In this document: piece by piece, positions 53,974 through 63,869 of the stretch | Layout: the number at the start of each line of letters is the position of its first letter | Numbering within the stretch: position 1 is the stretch's first letter | NCBI GenBank assembly: GCA_016183935.1 | Contig: JACPDR010000016.1 | Coordinates: 1-64,000 of the forward strand | Direction of reading: 5' to 3' | From: Caulobacterales bacterium | GTDB taxonomy: Bacteria; Pseudomonadota; Alphaproteobacteria; Caulobacterales; Caulobacteraceae | Length of the DNA stretch: 64,000 bases | Notes under the pieces: model-generated | Seen by the model: only the letters and a program-made list of their open reading frames with translations | Databases searched by the model: none | What the model was told of the DNA's origin: nothing | Made by a program: the position numbers and the translations under genes

Positions 53974-56367
53974 CTATTGCCGCCGCACCCGGGTCGCGGT
54001 GGAGTCGGGGCTGACCTCGACGTCGGAGTCGCGCATCCGGTTCTCGCCGGGCGGCGGCGCGGGCGACAGGCGCAGCGACCGCTCGTCGATACGGCGCGGA
54101 TAGTAGTTGTTGCTCCGGTCGGCGTCGGCGGTCTCCCACAGCGGGTCGATCTCGGCCCCGGTCAGCGTCTTCGACGAGACATGCTGCCAGACCACCTCGC
54201 CGCTGTCGCGGCGCCAGACCTCGGCCGGGATGCGGATCGTCTCGTTCGAGCCGTCGCTGTAGGTCAGCTTGAGGATCACCGGCATGACCAGCCCGCCGAC
54301 GTTGCGGAAGGTGAAGCGGTAGATGTTGCCGTCGAAGCCCTGGGCCGCGCGGCGCTCTTCGTCGGCCTTGCGGGCGGCGGCCTCGGCGTCGCGGCGCTCG
54401 CGGGCCGTGACGGTGAACCGGTCGGTCTCGTTGTAGAAGTCCCGCGTCGCCGGATCGCGCTCGATCACCGTCTCGATGCCGGCGTTGTTGGTGATGGTGG
54501 TCGGGACCGGCTCTTCGGCGAAACGCTCGCGGGCGGCGCGGGCGCGGACTTCCGGGTCGGCCGATTCCAGCGCCGCGGCGGTGACGCCCTCCAGCGCAAT
54601 GTCGACGTGGTCGGTCGAATAGAACCAGCCGCGCCAGAACCAATCGAGATCGACGCCCGAGCTCTCCTCCATGGTGCGGAAGAAGTCGTACGGGGTCGGG
54701 CGTTTGAAGGCCCAGCGCTGCGAATATTCGCGGAAGGCGCGGTCGAACAGCTCGCGGCCCAGCACCGTCTCACGCAGGATGACCAGCGCCGTGGCAGGCT
54801 TGGCGTAGGCGTTGTTGCCGAACTGGAGCAGGCTGTCCGAGTGGGTCATCACCGGCACCTGGTCCTCGCTGACCATGTATTCGACGATGTCGCGGGGCTC
54901 GCCACGCGAGGGGAAGGCGGGATCCCACAGCTTCTGGGCCTGGTACTGCAGGAAGCTGTTCAGCCCCTCGTCCATCCACGTCCACTGGCGCTCGTCCGAG
55001 TTGACGATCATCGGGAAATAGGTGTGGCCGACTTCATGGATGACGACGCCGATCAGGCCATTCTTGGCCCGTTCGGTATAGGTCAGCGACCCGTCGTCGG
55101 CCCGCACGGGCCGGGGCCCGTTGAAGGTGATCATCGGATATTCCATGCCGCCGACCGGCCCGTTGACCGACTGGGCCGTGGGGTAGGGATAGGTGAAGGC
55201 GAACTGGTTGTAGACATCGAGCGTGTGGGCGATCGACTTCGTCGAATAGGCGTCCCACAGCGGCCGGGCCTCCTTCGGATAGAAGGACATGGCCATGACC
55301 ACCGGATGCTCGGCGCTCTGCTGCTCGACGCCCATGGCGTCCCAGATGAATTTCCGGCTCGAGGCCCAGCCGAAGTCGCGCACGTTGTCGGCGCTGAAGT
55401 TCCATGTCCGCGTGCCCGACCGGGCGGGGCGGGCCTCCGCCGCAGCGGCTTCCTGCGGGGTGACGATATAGACCGGCTCGTCGGCCGTCCGGGACTGGTC
55501 GAGTCGCGCGCGCTGCTCGGCGCTGAGGATGTCCGGGTTGGTCAGCACCCCCGTCGCCGCCACCACGTGGTCGGTCGGGGCGGTGATCGAGACGTCGTAG
55601 TCCCCGAACTCCAGGGTGAACTCGCCCGAGCCGAGGAACTGCGCGTTATGCCAGCCCTCGTAGTCCGAATAGACCGCCAGCCGCGGGAACCACTGCGCCG
55701 CCAGGAACAGGCAGTTACCGTCCTCGTGCGCCTCGGTGAAGCACTCGTAGCCGCTGCGGCCGCCGACCACGTTGGTTTCCGGCAGGGGCAGGGTGAAGTC
55801 GATGGTGAAGGCGAAGCTCTGACCGGTGGCCAGCGGCCGGGGCAGCTCGATCCGCATCATCGAGTCGACGATGGTGAAGGGCACGGCCTGGCCGTCGGGG
55901 CCGGTCACGCGCAGGTCGTTGAAGCCGCCCTCCCAGTCCTGGAAGCGACGGATGCGCTGGATCTCGTTGACGCTGACGGTTTCGGAATTGCGATAGGTCC
56001 GGCTGCGTTCGGCCAGGGAGTCGCGGCGGTAGTTCTGCTGGTCCAGCAGCAGCCACAGGTAGCCGAGAGCGTCGGGCGAATTGTTGGTGTAGGTCACCGC
56101 CTCGCGGCCGGTCAGGGTCCGCCGCGCCTCGTCCAGAGAGACGTCGATGTCGTAGTCGACCTGCTGCTGCCAGTAGCGGTGGCCGGGCGCGCCCGAGGCG
56201 TTGCGGTAGTCGGTCGGGGTCGGCCAGTCCTCGCCCTCGAACTGGCGGAACTTGTCCTCGAACGAGCCCTTCGACTGGTCGATCGGGCCGACGCTCTGTT
56301 GGGCCGCCGTGGCCTGGGCCATAAGAGAGAGGCTGGCGACCGAGGCCAGCAACAGTCTGATACGCAT
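53974..56367 (-). CDS. M1 family metallopeptidase
   Basis: 797 aa, exported (signal peptide about 1-22). Aminopeptidase fold with GGMEYPMI (about 406-413, the GAMEN analogue) and zinc site HEVGH (444-448) with third ligand Glu467 in WMDEGLN. C-terminal region includes SSGVDLDWFWRGWFYSTDHVDIAL. Two nt before the DUF6702 gene, so coupled. Confidence 0.93.
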   Translation of the reverse strand: MRIRLLLASVASLSLMAQATAAQQSVGPIDQSKGSFEDKFRQFEGEDWPTPTDYRNASGAPGHRYWQQQVDYDIDVSLDEARRTLTGREAVTYTNNSPDALGYLWLLLDQQNYRRDSLAERSRTYRNSETVSVNEIQRIRRFQDWEGGFNDLRVTGPDGQAVPFTIVDSMMRIELPRPLATGQSFAFTIDFTLPLPETNVVGGRSGYECFTEAHEDGNCLFLAAQWFPRLAVYSDYEGWHNAQFLGSGEFTLEFGDYDVSITAPTDHVVAATGVLTNPDILSAEQRARLDQSRTADEPVYIVTPQEAAAAEARPARSGTRTWNFSADNVRDFGWASSRKFIWDAMGVEQQSAEHPVVMAMSFYPKEARPLWDAYSTKSIAHTLDVYNQFAFTYPYPTAQSVNGPVGGMEYPMITFNGPRPVRADDGSLTYTERAKNGLIGVVIHEVGHTYFPMIVNSDERQWTWMDEGLNSFLQYQAQKLWDPAFPSRGEPRDIVEYMVSEDQVPVMTHSDSLLQFGNNAYAKPATALVILRETVLGRELFDRAFREYSQRWAFKRPTPYDFFRTMEESSGVDLDWFWRGWFYSTDHVDIALEGVTAAALESADPEVRARAARERFAEEPVPTTITNNAGIETVIERDPATRDFYNETDRFTVTARERRDAEAAARKADEERRAAQGFDGNIYRFTFRNVGGLVMPVILKLTYSDGSNETIRIPAEVWRRDSGEVVWQHVSSKTLTGAEIDPLWETADADRSNNYYPRRIDERSLRLSPAPPPGENRMRDSDVEVSPDSTATRVRRQ

Positions 56368-56539
56368 GGAAATTCCGCCCCGATGCCACAAAACGCCGCC
56401 GGACCTTAGCGGGCGAGGGCGGGGGCGCAAGGCTGGGAAGGTTACCACCGTGTAATCCGGCATGGCGTCGACCGTCGGTGGCCGCGCCAATTCATGACGG
56501 CCGGAGAAACCCCCAATCCGACCTCGCCGCGCCCGGCCA

Positions 56540-56560
56540 CTTCTCCCGTATGGGGAGAAG
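56540..56560. repeat. Intergenic hairpin CTTCTCCC/GGGAGAAG
   Basis: Perfect 8-bp stem with a 5-nt loop in the 268-bp gap upstream of a lipoprotein gene. Such CTTCTCCC palindromes recur between genes in Caulobacterales; a related CCTTCCCC hairpin lies at 39837. Likely a dispersed palindromic element. Confidence 0.45.
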
Positions 56561-56635
56561 GACCGGGTGGTCCGGCCGGAACGCTCCTGCGGTCGCCGGT
56601 GTTCATCAGGGCGCGGGGCTTGAGGGAGAAGCGGT

Positions 56636-56980
56636 ATGCGGTACCTGTTGAGCATGACGGCGGTGGCGGCCTGCGGCCTGACGCTGTCGAGTTGCGCGTC
56701 GACGGACGACTACGCCTCGGCGTGCGAGCGCGACTACGCGCGGAACCGGGAGCGGGCCACGGCGGCCGGCGCGCTGCTGGGCGGCGCCATCGGCGCGGCG
56801 GTGGCGGGAAGTGAGGACCGGGAGCGCGGCGCGGCCATCGGCGCGGCGGCCGGGGCGCTGCTGGGTCACACCCTGTCCGAGGAGGACGATCCGTGCGGCT
56901 ATGGCTTCGGCGGCTACAACACGGACTATCGCTACGGCCGCGAGCGGATTTACTGGCGCGACCGCTACCAGGGCTGGTGA
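56636..56980 (+). CDS. Glycine-zipper lipoprotein
   Basis: 114 aa. Lipobox TLSSC (Cys about 20), then a glycine-zipper 2TM segment ATAAGALLGGAIGAAVAGSE and GAAIGAAAGALLG, and a Tyr/Arg-rich tail. Outer-membrane stress-type lipoprotein (17-kDa-antigen-like). Confidence 0.83.
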   Translation: MRYLLSMTAVAACGLTLSSCASTDDYASACERDYARNRERATAAGALLGGAIGAAVAGSEDRERGAAIGAAAGALLGHTLSEEDDPCGYGFGGYNTDYRYGRERIYWRDRYQGW

Positions 56981-57029
56981 GGGAACGAGCCCGGGCGGCG
57001 GCGGTTGTCGGGTCTGACCGGAGACACCG

Positions 57030-57278
57030 ATGACCCAGCTCAAGACCGTGTTCATTACCGCCGCCCTGGCCGCCGGCCTCTCGACCGGACTGGGGGCCTG
57101 CAACAATCCACAGTCCGCGCCGGAGCCCGAGAACGAGGCCGTGGCGGAGATGATGCCGGATACGCCCGATGCGGCCGCGTCGCGCGAGGCCGCGGCGGAG
57201 GGCGCGACCGGGCTGACCCCGCCGGCGGAGGACGTTCCGCCGCAACCGCAGGTACCGGCCCCCGCGCCGGCCGGCTGA
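57030..57278 (+). CDS. Small lipoprotein
   Basis: 82 aa. Signal TVFITAALAAGLSTGLGAC with lipobox (Cys24), then an acidic, Pro/Ala/Glu-rich disordered tail. Function unknown. Confidence 0.65.
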   Translation: MTQLKTVFITAALAAGLSTGLGACNNPQSAPEPENEAVAEMMPDTPDAAASREAAAEGATGLTPPAEDVPPQPQVPAPAPAG

Positions 57279-57398
57279 ACCCGTCAGGCCGCCCCCGGGC
57301 GCTCACCTTCACGCGACGGCCGTTCCCCCGGGCCGGGACGGACCTGTGGGAGATTCACATCGGCGGCTTGGTATGTCCCCGGACATCGGCTAGGGCCG

Positions 57399-57554
57399 GT
57401 GAACGACGTTCGGGAGATCTACAAGTTGCGTTGGTTTCGGAAGCTCCTCAGGCGGCTGGGTTGCAAGCGGCACCGCTGGCGCACGGACCGTCGGCGCGAG
57501 GGTTGGGAGTTCTGCGATCTGTGCCGCGCGCACCGGCGGGCGCCGCCGGCGACG
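57399..57554 (+). CDS. Small basic Cys-motif protein
   Basis: 51 aa, GTG start: Arg-rich with CKRHRW and later CDLC, a C-x2-H...C-x2-C arrangement that could hold one zinc, as in short DUF1660-like proteins. Ribosome site poor. Stop lies 15 nt before convergent tipF. Confidence 0.45.
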
Positions 57555-57569
57555 TGACGTCAGGGCCGT

Positions 57570-58838
57570 TCAGGCGAACCGCCGCCGCTGATCGGCGCTG
57601 CGCAGGGTCGAACGGATGAAGTCGGCCGGCGGGTCGGTCTCGGCCAGCACCGCTTCCTTGATGGCCCGCGGCTCGCCGAACAGGTGGCCCTGGCCGACCG
57701 AGATGTCGAGCTCGAGGATGTCGACGATCTGGCGCTCGGTCTCGCACTTCTCGGCGATCAGTTCGATACCGTAGCGGCGGGTCAGGCCGGCGAAGTCGGC
57801 GGCGGAGATGTCGCGCAGGCTGGGGAGGGTCGAGGCGGCGTCGGTGTCCAGCAGGGTCTCGATCAGCAGGTCGGCCGACACCTTCATGAACTTGACGTCG
57901 GACCTCTGAAGATCCGCGAAGTCGAGGTCGAGCGTCTGGACCTTGTCGATCGAGAAGCGGAAGCCGAGATCGGCCAGCTTGGCCATGTTGCGAGCCTCGA
58001 TCGCGCCGCGGGCGTCGAAATTGGCCTGGCCAAGCTCGAAGATCAGGGCCTGGTTGAGGTCGCGGTTCTCGCTGAGGAAGTCGAGGAACTGCGGGAAGAA
58101 GGTCTCGTCGCCGAGCGAGGACAGGGCGACGTTGCAGAACACGCCGACCTTGCGGTCCTGACGGGCCAGACGGCGGACGATCTGGGCGCAGCGGAACAGC
58201 AGCAGGTTGTCGATGGCCGGGACCAGGCCCTCGCCCTCGGCGACCGACAGGTATTCGGCCGGCATCATCACCCGGTCGTCGGCGGCGCGCAGGCGGGTGA
58301 AGCTCTCGTAGAAGATGGTGCGGCGCTGGGGCAGGGAGACGACCGGCTGCAGGTAGAGGTCGACGCGGTTCTCGGCCAGGGCCTCGTGGATGGTCTGGAG
58401 CAGGACGTTGGACTGCTCGCGGTGGCGGGCCTCATAGGTGTTGGCCGGGGTGGGCTGGGCGATCCGCTGGTCGATCGATTCGCTCATCTGCTGGATCAGC
58501 GATTCCAGCATGCGGACCTCGCCGGACAGCTGTTCGGTCGAGCTGAGGGCGCCGGATTCGATGGCCTGGGCCAGATCGGTCAGGGCCCCCTGGGTGGACT
58601 CCATGGCGTCGGCGAGCAGGCGGTGGGCCTCGCGGACCTGGTCGATTTCCTTCTTGAGCGAGGCGCGCTCGGCCTTGCCGGAAACCCAGGTGTGAAGGGT
58701 CGCGAGCAGGCCGAGGCCGGCGATGCCGGCGGCCGCGCCCGCGCCGGCGCCGAGACCCGCGCGCCACACGAAGACGCCGACCGTCATGGCCAGGAACATG
58801 TAGCCGAAGAGCAGGAGGCCTTGAGTCAGGACGCGCAT
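57570..58838 (-). CDS. tipF: TipF-like flagellar positioning protein with degenerate EAL domain
   Basis: 422 aa. N-terminal membrane anchor (two helices, about 5-50), coiled coil (about 55-125), then an EAL-fold domain in which the E-A-L signature reads ESF (178-180 in FYESFTRLR), so hydrolysis of c-di-GMP is unlikely. In Caulobacter TipF binds c-di-GMP and places the flagellum with TipN. Architecture and sequence style match; no flagellar genes adjacent. Confidence 0.85.
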   Translation of the reverse strand: MRVLTQGLLLFGYMFLAMTVGVFVWRAGLGAGAGAAAGIAGLGLLATLHTWVSGKAERASLKKEIDQVREAHRLLADAMESTQGALTDLAQAIESGALSSTEQLSGEVRMLESLIQQMSESIDQRIAQPTPANTYEARHREQSNVLLQTIHEALAENRVDLYLQPVVSLPQRRTIFYESFTRLRAADDRVMMPAEYLSVAEGEGLVPAIDNLLLFRCAQIVRRLARQDRKVGVFCNVALSSLGDETFFPQFLDFLSENRDLNQALIFELGQANFDARGAIEARNMAKLADLGFRFSIDKVQTLDLDFADLQRSDVKFMKVSADLLIETLLDTDAASTLPSLRDISAADFAGLTRRYGIELIAEKCETERQIVDILELDISVGQGHLFGEPRAIKEAVLAETDPPADFIRSTLRSADQRRRFA

Positions 58839-58946
58839 GGAAACGGTTGTTCCGCCTTCCCCCGATGGAATCGCCCGAGTATCGGGTTATCACGACAGAT
58901 CGCCTAGGCTTGGTGCACGGATTCTCCCCAGACTTCGAGGTTAACG

Positions 58947-59717
58947 ATGGAATTGTTCGATCTGAGCGGCCAGGTGGCGGTGATCACGGGCTCGTCCCGC
59001 GGCATCGGCAAGGCCATCGCCGAGCGGCTGGCGGAGCACGGCGCGCGGGTGGTGATCTCGTCGCGCAAGCCGGGGCCGTGCGACGAGGTCGCTCAGGCCA
59101 TCAACGCGAAGCACGGCGAGGGGCGGGCCATCGCGGTCCCGGCCAACATCGCCTCGAAGGAGGATCTCCAGCGGCTGGTCGATGAGACCAACGCCGCCTT
59201 CGGCAAGATCGACATCCTGGTCTGCAACGCCGCCAGCAATCCCTATGCGGGTCCGATGGCCGGCATCGCCGACGAGCAGTTCGAGAAAATCCTCCAGAAC
59301 AACGTCATCTCCAACCACTGGCTGATCCAGATGGTCGCGCCGCAGATGCTCGAGCGGAAGGCCGGATCGGTGATCATCGTGTCATCGATCGGCGGACTGA
59401 GGGGCAACGCCCTGATCGGCGCCTACAACATCTCCAAGGCGGCCGACATGCAGCTGGCCAGGAACCTGGCGGTGGAGTGGGGGCCGTCGAACGTGCGGGT
59501 CAACTGCATCGCGCCGGGCCTGGTGCAGACCGACTTCGCCAAATACCTCTGGGACAACCCCGAACTGCTGAAGCAGGTCACCGATCCGGCGCCGCTGAAG
59601 CGCATCGGCCAGCCGGACGAGATCGCCGGGGCGGCGGTCTATCTGGCCTCGCCGGCGTCGAGCTACATGACCGGCCAGACGCTGGTGGTGGACGGCGGGA
59701 TCACCATTGCCTGGTGA
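58947..59717 (+). CDS. SDR family oxidoreductase
   Basis: 256 aa. NAD(P)-binding AVITGSSRGIGKAIAERLA, NNVISNHW, catalytic SSIGG...GAYNISKAAD (Ser, Tyr, Lys), C-terminal YLASPASSYMTGQTLVVDGG. Substrate unknown. Overlaps the acyltransferase gene by 11 nt, so cotranscribed, perhaps acting on a lipid. Confidence 0.93.
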   Translation: MELFDLSGQVAVITGSSRGIGKAIAERLAEHGARVVISSRKPGPCDEVAQAINAKHGEGRAIAVPANIASKEDLQRLVDETNAAFGKIDILVCNAASNPYAGPMAGIADEQFEKILQNNVISNHWLIQMVAPQMLERKAGSVIIVSSIGGLRGNALIGAYNISKAADMQLARNLAVEWGPSNVRVNCIAPGLVQTDFAKYLWDNPELLKQVTDPAPLKRIGQPDEIAGAAVYLASPASSYMTGQTLVVDGGITIAW

Positions 59718-60639
59718 CGATCCGACGCGCGTCAGTCTCCGCCAGGACCTGATCTGGCGGCTGGAGGGCGTGGGGTTCGCGGGCTTCGTCGGCTTCATGC
59801 GGCTGTTGGGCGTCGAGCGGGCCTCGGGGCTGGGCGGCTGGCTGCTGCGCACGCTGGGGCCGAGGACCGGTACGCAGAAGACGGTGATGCGGAACCTGCG
59901 CATCGCCTTTCCCGACATGGATACGGCTGATCGCGAGCGGCTGGCGCTGGACCAGTGGGAGCAGACCGGGCGGGCGTTCGCCGAGACGGCGCTGATGGAC
60001 CGGCTGGTGGCCGAGGACCGCATCGAGGTGGTCGGACTGGAGCGGCTTGAGGCCATTCGCGACAGTGGCGAGCCGGTGGTCTTCGTCGGCGGCCACTTCG
60101 CCAATATCGAGACGCTGGCGGCCACCATCGTCGGCGCGGGCGTGCCGTGCCAGATCACCTATCGCGCCGCCAACAATCCCTATGTCGACGCCCAGATCAT
60201 CGCGGCGCGGGCGCGCTACGGGGTCAAGCTGTTCGCGCCCAAGGGCGGCGACGGCGCGCGGGAGCTGTTGGCCGGGATGGCGCGCGGCGAGTCGGTGGCG
60301 CTGATGAACGACCAGAAATTCTCGGAGGGGCCGGAGGCGATCTTCTTCGGTCAGCCGGTCAATGCGGCGCCGGGGCCGAGCCGGCTGGCGCTGAGGTTCG
60401 GAACGGTGCTGCAGCCGATGTCGACGAAGCGGCTGCCGGGCGTGCGCTTCCGGGTGACGGTCTATGAGCCGATCACGCTGGAGAAGACCGGCGACCGGTC
60501 GGCCGACATCGCCCGGGGGGTGCAGGCGATCACGCGCTTCATCGAGGATCGAGTGCGCGAGAACCCGGTCGACTGGTTCTGGGTGCACAAGCGCTGGCCC
60601 GACCGGGTCTATGCGGCGCTGAAGGCGGACGAGGCCTAG
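59707..60639 (+). CDS. Lysophospholipid/lipid A-type acyltransferase (LpxL family)
   Basis: 310 aa, TTG start at 59707 inside the SDR end. Membrane-anchoring helix near the start, then VFVGGHFANIETLAATIVG with the HX4E catalytic pair, LMNDQKFSEGPEAIFFGQPVNAAPGPSRLALRFG and the C-terminal NPVDWFWVHKRWP typical of LABLAT. Acylates lipid A or phospholipid. 4-bp overlap with the convergent receiver gene. Confidence 0.9.
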   Translation: MPGDDPTRVSLRQDLIWRLEGVGFAGFVGFMRLLGVERASGLGGWLLRTLGPRTGTQKTVMRNLRIAFPDMDTADRERLALDQWEQTGRAFAETALMDRLVAEDRIEVVGLERLEAIRDSGEPVVFVGGHFANIETLAATIVGAGVPCQITYRAANNPYVDAQIIAARARYGVKLFAPKGGDGARELLAGMARGESVALMNDQKFSEGPEAIFFGQPVNAAPGPSRLALRFGTVLQPMSTKRLPGVRFRVTVYEPITLEKTGDRSADIARGVQAITRFIEDRVRENPVDWFWVHKRWPDRVYAALKADEA

Positions 60640-61163
60640 AGGGTGGCTGCGTCGGCGGGCTCGGCCGGCTCGCGCGCGGCGTCGGTGGCGCGGCGGAAGG
60701 GGCCGCGGTAGCCGGGCGGGGACACCCGGCGTCGGTCCGGCCCGAAATAGCCCGCGGTCTTCACGAACGGCCGCGGCTTCCAGATCACCGAGTGGATACG
60801 GTCGAGGACGGCCTTGGCGGTGATCGGCTTGGCGAGGAATTCGGTGACGCCGGCGTCGCGCGCCGCATAGACGCGCTCCTTGCCCGAATGGCCGGTCATC
60901 ATGATGATCGGCAGATACGGGTTGACGCTGTCGGGGCTGTTGCGGACCAGGCGGGTGAACTCGACGCCGTCCAGCGGGAACATCTTGTAGTCGACGAGGG
61001 CCAGGTCGACCGCGTTGTGGCGCAGCATCTCCAGCGCCGCGCCGCCGTCGGCCGCCTCGATCACCTTGCGGATGCCGGCGGACTTGAGCACCGCCGAGGC
61101 GATGGCCCGCATGTGGGGATTGTCGTCGACGAGAAGGACCTGGATGGCGGCGAGGGATGGCAT
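60636..61163 (-). CDS. Single-domain response regulator with basic C-terminal tail
   Basis: 175 aa. Receiver about 5-125: VLLVDDNPHMRAIASAVLK, phospho-acceptor Asp in DLALVDYKMFPLDG, TGH, and FLAKPITAK. The tail YFGPDRRRVSPPGYRGPFRR is basic and recurs in alphaproteobacterial regulators. No output domain. No Shine-Dalgarno sequence near the ATG. Confidence 0.9.
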   Translation of the reverse strand: MPSLAAIQVLLVDDNPHMRAIASAVLKSAGIRKVIEAADGGAALEMLRHNAVDLALVDYKMFPLDGVEFTRLVRNSPDSVNPYLPIIMMTGHSGKERVYAARDAGVTEFLAKPITAKAVLDRIHSVIWKPRPFVKTAGYFGPDRRRVSPPGYRGPFRRATDAAREPAEPADAATL

Positions 61164-61176
61164 TGAGGGTGGCCGG

Positions 61177-61194
61177 AAAAGCGCCTTCTGGCGC
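61177..61194 (-). terminator. Hairpin with T-run before the receiver gene
   Basis: On the minus strand GCGCC-AGAA-GGCGC followed by TTTT, ending 13 nt before the receiver ATG. May terminate M23-gene transcription, or act as an attenuator in the receiver leader. A 6-bp palindrome GGACCG/CGGTCC also lies at 61213-61233. Confidence 0.55.
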
Positions 61195-61277
61195 GCGGAA
61201 GCAGGATGCTAGGGACCGATAGCTTACCGGTCCATGACTGACCATTGATCAGGAAACACGTAACCGATTACTCGCGC

Positions 61278-62105
61278 TCAGGTTCGGACCAGAAGCGATG
61301 GGTCCATGTTGCGGTTGCGCCATTTCAGGCGCCAGCACAGGTGCGGACCGGTGGCGCGGCCGCTCATGCCGACCCGTCCGAGCGAATCGCCTGGGCGCAC
61401 GTCCTGACCGGCGCGGACGTCGATACGGGACTGGTGCAGATAGGCGGTGATCAGGCCCTGGCCGTGGTCGATGAGGACGAGGCCGCCTTCGAAATGCAGG
61501 TCTGGCTCGGCCAGGACGACGCGACCGGCGGCGGGCGCGCGGATGACGGTTCCCTGCGGCGCGGCGAGATCGACGCCGTAGTGCGGCCGGGCCGGCGTGC
61601 CGTTGAGGACCCGCTGGGCGCCCCAGCGACTGCTGACCCGGAACGCCTCGAGGGGCCAGACGAAGCCGTTGCGGAAATGGTCGGCGTCGAGGCGGCTGGC
61701 GAAGGCTTCGGTCTTGAGCTCCGCCTCGCGGGCGATGCGCCGCAGAAGGGCCGGGTCGGACGGGGCCACCGTCGCCGGCGGAAGGCCATCGACGCGGGTG
61801 ATGTCGAAGTCGCCGGGCGCGATCGTCAGCGTGCGGCGGGCGGAGCGGCCGTCGGCGCGGACCTCGATCTCGACGCTGGCCGGGGCGTCGCGGTCGAAAC
61901 CGGCGACGAAGGCGCCGTCGGCCGAGGCGGCGGTCAGGGCCTCTCCATCGACGAACACCAGGGCTCGGGGCCAGGTGCGGCCCAGGGCGTGGCCGCCCTG
62001 GACGAAGCGGCCCGTCAGGGCGAGGTCGTTCGCTTGCGACCGGCCGGGACCGGCGGCCGCCAGGGCCGCGGCTCCGGCGAGGAGGGCGCGGCGGTCGGGG
62101 ATCAT
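61278..62105 (-). CDS. M23 family metallopeptidase
   Basis: 275 aa. Signal segment with twin arginine near the start (MIPDRRALLAGAAALAAAGP). LytM domain about 165-270: HYGVDLAAPQGT (His, Asp ligands) and ATGPHLCWRLKW (H-x-H-type second motif reduced to HLC). Peptidoglycan endopeptidase or regulator. Start overlaps DUF2093 stop (ATGA). Confidence 0.87.
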   Translation of the reverse strand: MIPDRRALLAGAAALAAAGPGRSQANDLALTGRFVQGGHALGRTWPRALVFVDGEALTAASADGAFVAGFDRDAPASVEIEVRADGRSARRTLTIAPGDFDITRVDGLPPATVAPSDPALLRRIAREAELKTEAFASRLDADHFRNGFVWPLEAFRVSSRWGAQRVLNGTPARPHYGVDLAAPQGTVIRAPAAGRVVLAEPDLHFEGGLVLIDHGQGLITAYLHQSRIDVRAGQDVRPGDSLGRVGMSGRATGPHLCWRLKWRNRNMDPSLLVRT

Positions 62106-62302
62106 CGCGCCGGGGCCAGCCGCTGCAGGGCCTGTCCGGCCCCGGCGTAGGGTTCCTGCAGCGCTACCGACCAGTAGCGCAGCACCTCGAGCGCGATCGG
62201 ACGCTCGCTGACGGCGCAGACGACGAACCGACCGGGCTTGAGCACGACGAATTCGCCGTCGCCGTAGTGGAGGGTCGCGGGGGCGGTGTCAGTGTCGGCC
62301 AT
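62102..62302 (-). CDS. DUF2093 protein
   Basis: 66 aa, whole-length DUF2093: LHYGDGEFVVLKPGRFVVCAVSERPIALEVLRYWSVALQEPY. Unknown function; common in alphaproteobacteria next to M23 or xseA. Coupled to the M23 gene. Confidence 0.9.
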   Translation of the reverse strand: MADTDTAPATLHYGDGEFVVLKPGRFVVCAVSERPIALEVLRYWSVALQEPYAGAGQALQRLAPAR

Positions 62303-62350
62303 GATCGGAGGCTAGCTCGGTGGGGGCGGCGAAGCCAAGGGTTTCGCCTG

Positions 62351-63826
62351 TCAGAACAGGTCGCCCTGTCCGGGAGGCGGAGCCTTGGGCTTGGGCGGGG
62401 CGGCGGGTTTGGACCGGGACGGCGGCGGACCCTCGCCGTCGCCGTCGACATGGGCTCCGCGCGCGCCGTCGGCGAAGACGAGGCGGACGGCCTGGCCGGG
62501 CTGGAGCGCGGCGGCGAGGGCGATCATGGCGCCGTCCTCGGCCTCGACGCGGGCGAAACCGGGCTTGGGCCGTTTCGGGTCGAGGCTGGCGAGGGCGCGG
62601 GCGAGGGCGGCGAGGCGGTCGCGGTCGCGCTCGAGCCGGCGGGGCAGGATGGGCGCGAACCGCGCGGCGGCGGCGCCGAGGCGGTCGCGGCGGCGCTCCA
62701 GCACGCGGTCGAGCACGGCGGGCGACAGCCGGCCGGCGACGGTGATCAGCTGGCGCTCGTGCACCGCGACATTGCGGTGCAGGGCCGAGCCGAGGCGGCT
62801 GCCGGCGTGGTCGAGCCGCTGCCGGGGCAGGGCCAGCAGGTCGTCCGGTCGCTTGGGCAGGCCGCGCTCGACGGCCCGCAGGCGGGTGCGGCGCTCCTCG
62901 ATGAGGCGGCCGCCGGCGCGGACCAGCCGCCGGTCGAGGTCGAGCACGGCGGCGCGCAGGTCGGCCAGCACCGGCGTGGCGATCTCGGCGGCGCCGGTCG
63001 GGGTCGGGGCGCGGCGGTCCGAGACGAAGTCGATCAGGGTGGTGTCGGTCTCGTGCCCCACGGCCGAGATGATCGGGATGCGGGCCGCCGCGACGGTGCG
63101 GGCCAGCCCCTCGTCGTTGAAGCACCACAGATCCTCGACCGAGCCGCCGCCGCGGGCGACGATCAGCAGGTCGGGGCGGGGGATCGGCCCGCCGGGCGTC
63201 ATGGCGTCGAAGCCGCGGATGGCGTTGGAGACCTGGCCGCAGGCGGCGTCGCCCTGCACCACCACCGGCCAGACGATGACCCGGCACGGCCAGCGCTCGG
63301 CGATGCGGTGTAGGATGTCGCGGATCACGGCGCCGGTCGGGCTGGTGATAACGCCGATCACGGCGGGGAAGGTCGGGATCGGCTTCTTGCGGGCCGGATC
63401 GAACAGGCCCTCGCCCTGCAGCCGGACCTTGAGCCGCTCCAGCTGGGCCAGCAGGGCCCCGGCCCCGGCGGGCTCCATCGTTTCGATGACGATCTGGTAC
63501 GACGAGCGGGCGGGGTAGGAGGTGATCTTGCCGGTGACGATGACCTCCAGCCCAGCCTCGGGCTGAACCGACAGGCCGCGGGTCGAGCCCTTCCAGACCA
63601 CGCCGTCGATGGCCGCCTTGTCGTCCTTGAGGGTCAGGTAGATGTGGCCCGAGGCGTGGCGGTTGACCTTGGAAATCTCGCCGCGCAGCCGGACGTGGCC
63701 GAAGCGGTCCTCGAGGGTCCGCTTGAGGGCGAACGACAGCTCGGAGATCGACAGGGGCGGATTGTTGTCGCGGGGCGCCGCCGGTTCGTAGGCCGGGCCC
63801 TCGAAGACGTAGGAGTCGTCGCTCAT
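62351..63826 (-). CDS. xseA: Exodeoxyribonuclease VII large subunit
   Basis: 491 aa. OB-fold [40 protein letters not shown], then [50 protein letters not shown] and [27 protein letters not shown], all family hallmarks. Long C-terminal coiled coil and a disordered tail of about 45 residues. xseB is not in this window. Confidence 0.96.
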   Translation of the reverse strand: MSDDSYVFEGPAYEPAAPRDNNPPLSISELSFALKRTLEDRFGHVRLRGEISKVNRHASGHIYLTLKDDKAAIDGVVWKGSTRGLSVQPEAGLEVIVTGKITSYPARSSYQIVIETMEPAGAGALLAQLERLKVRLQGEGLFDPARKKPIPTFPAVIGVITSPTGAVIRDILHRIAERWPCRVIVWPVVVQGDAACGQVSNAIRGFDAMTPGGPIPRPDLLIVARGGGSVEDLWCFNDEGLARTVAAARIPIISAVGHETDTTLIDFVSDRRAPTPTGAAEIATPVLADLRAAVLDLDRRLVRAGGRLIEERRTRLRAVERGLPKRPDDLLALPRQRLDHAGSRLGSALHRNVAVHERQLITVAGRLSPAVLDRVLERRRDRLGAAAARFAPILPRRLERDRDRLAALARALASLDPKRPKPGFARVEAEDGAMIALAAALQPGQAVRLVFADGARGAHVDGDGEGPPPSRSKPAAPPKPKAPPPGQGDLF

Positions 63827-63869
63827 TGGGGGAGACTAGCCGCGGGAGGAGGCGGGGGCGAGGGCTCTG

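Noticed and set aside
53551-56409. Long open frame (952 codons) antisense to the M1 peptidase
   Set aside because: High G/C content keeps antisense frames open; the minus strand has clear zinc-site motifs and codon bias, the plus frame is Arg/Gly/Asp-rich with no domain.
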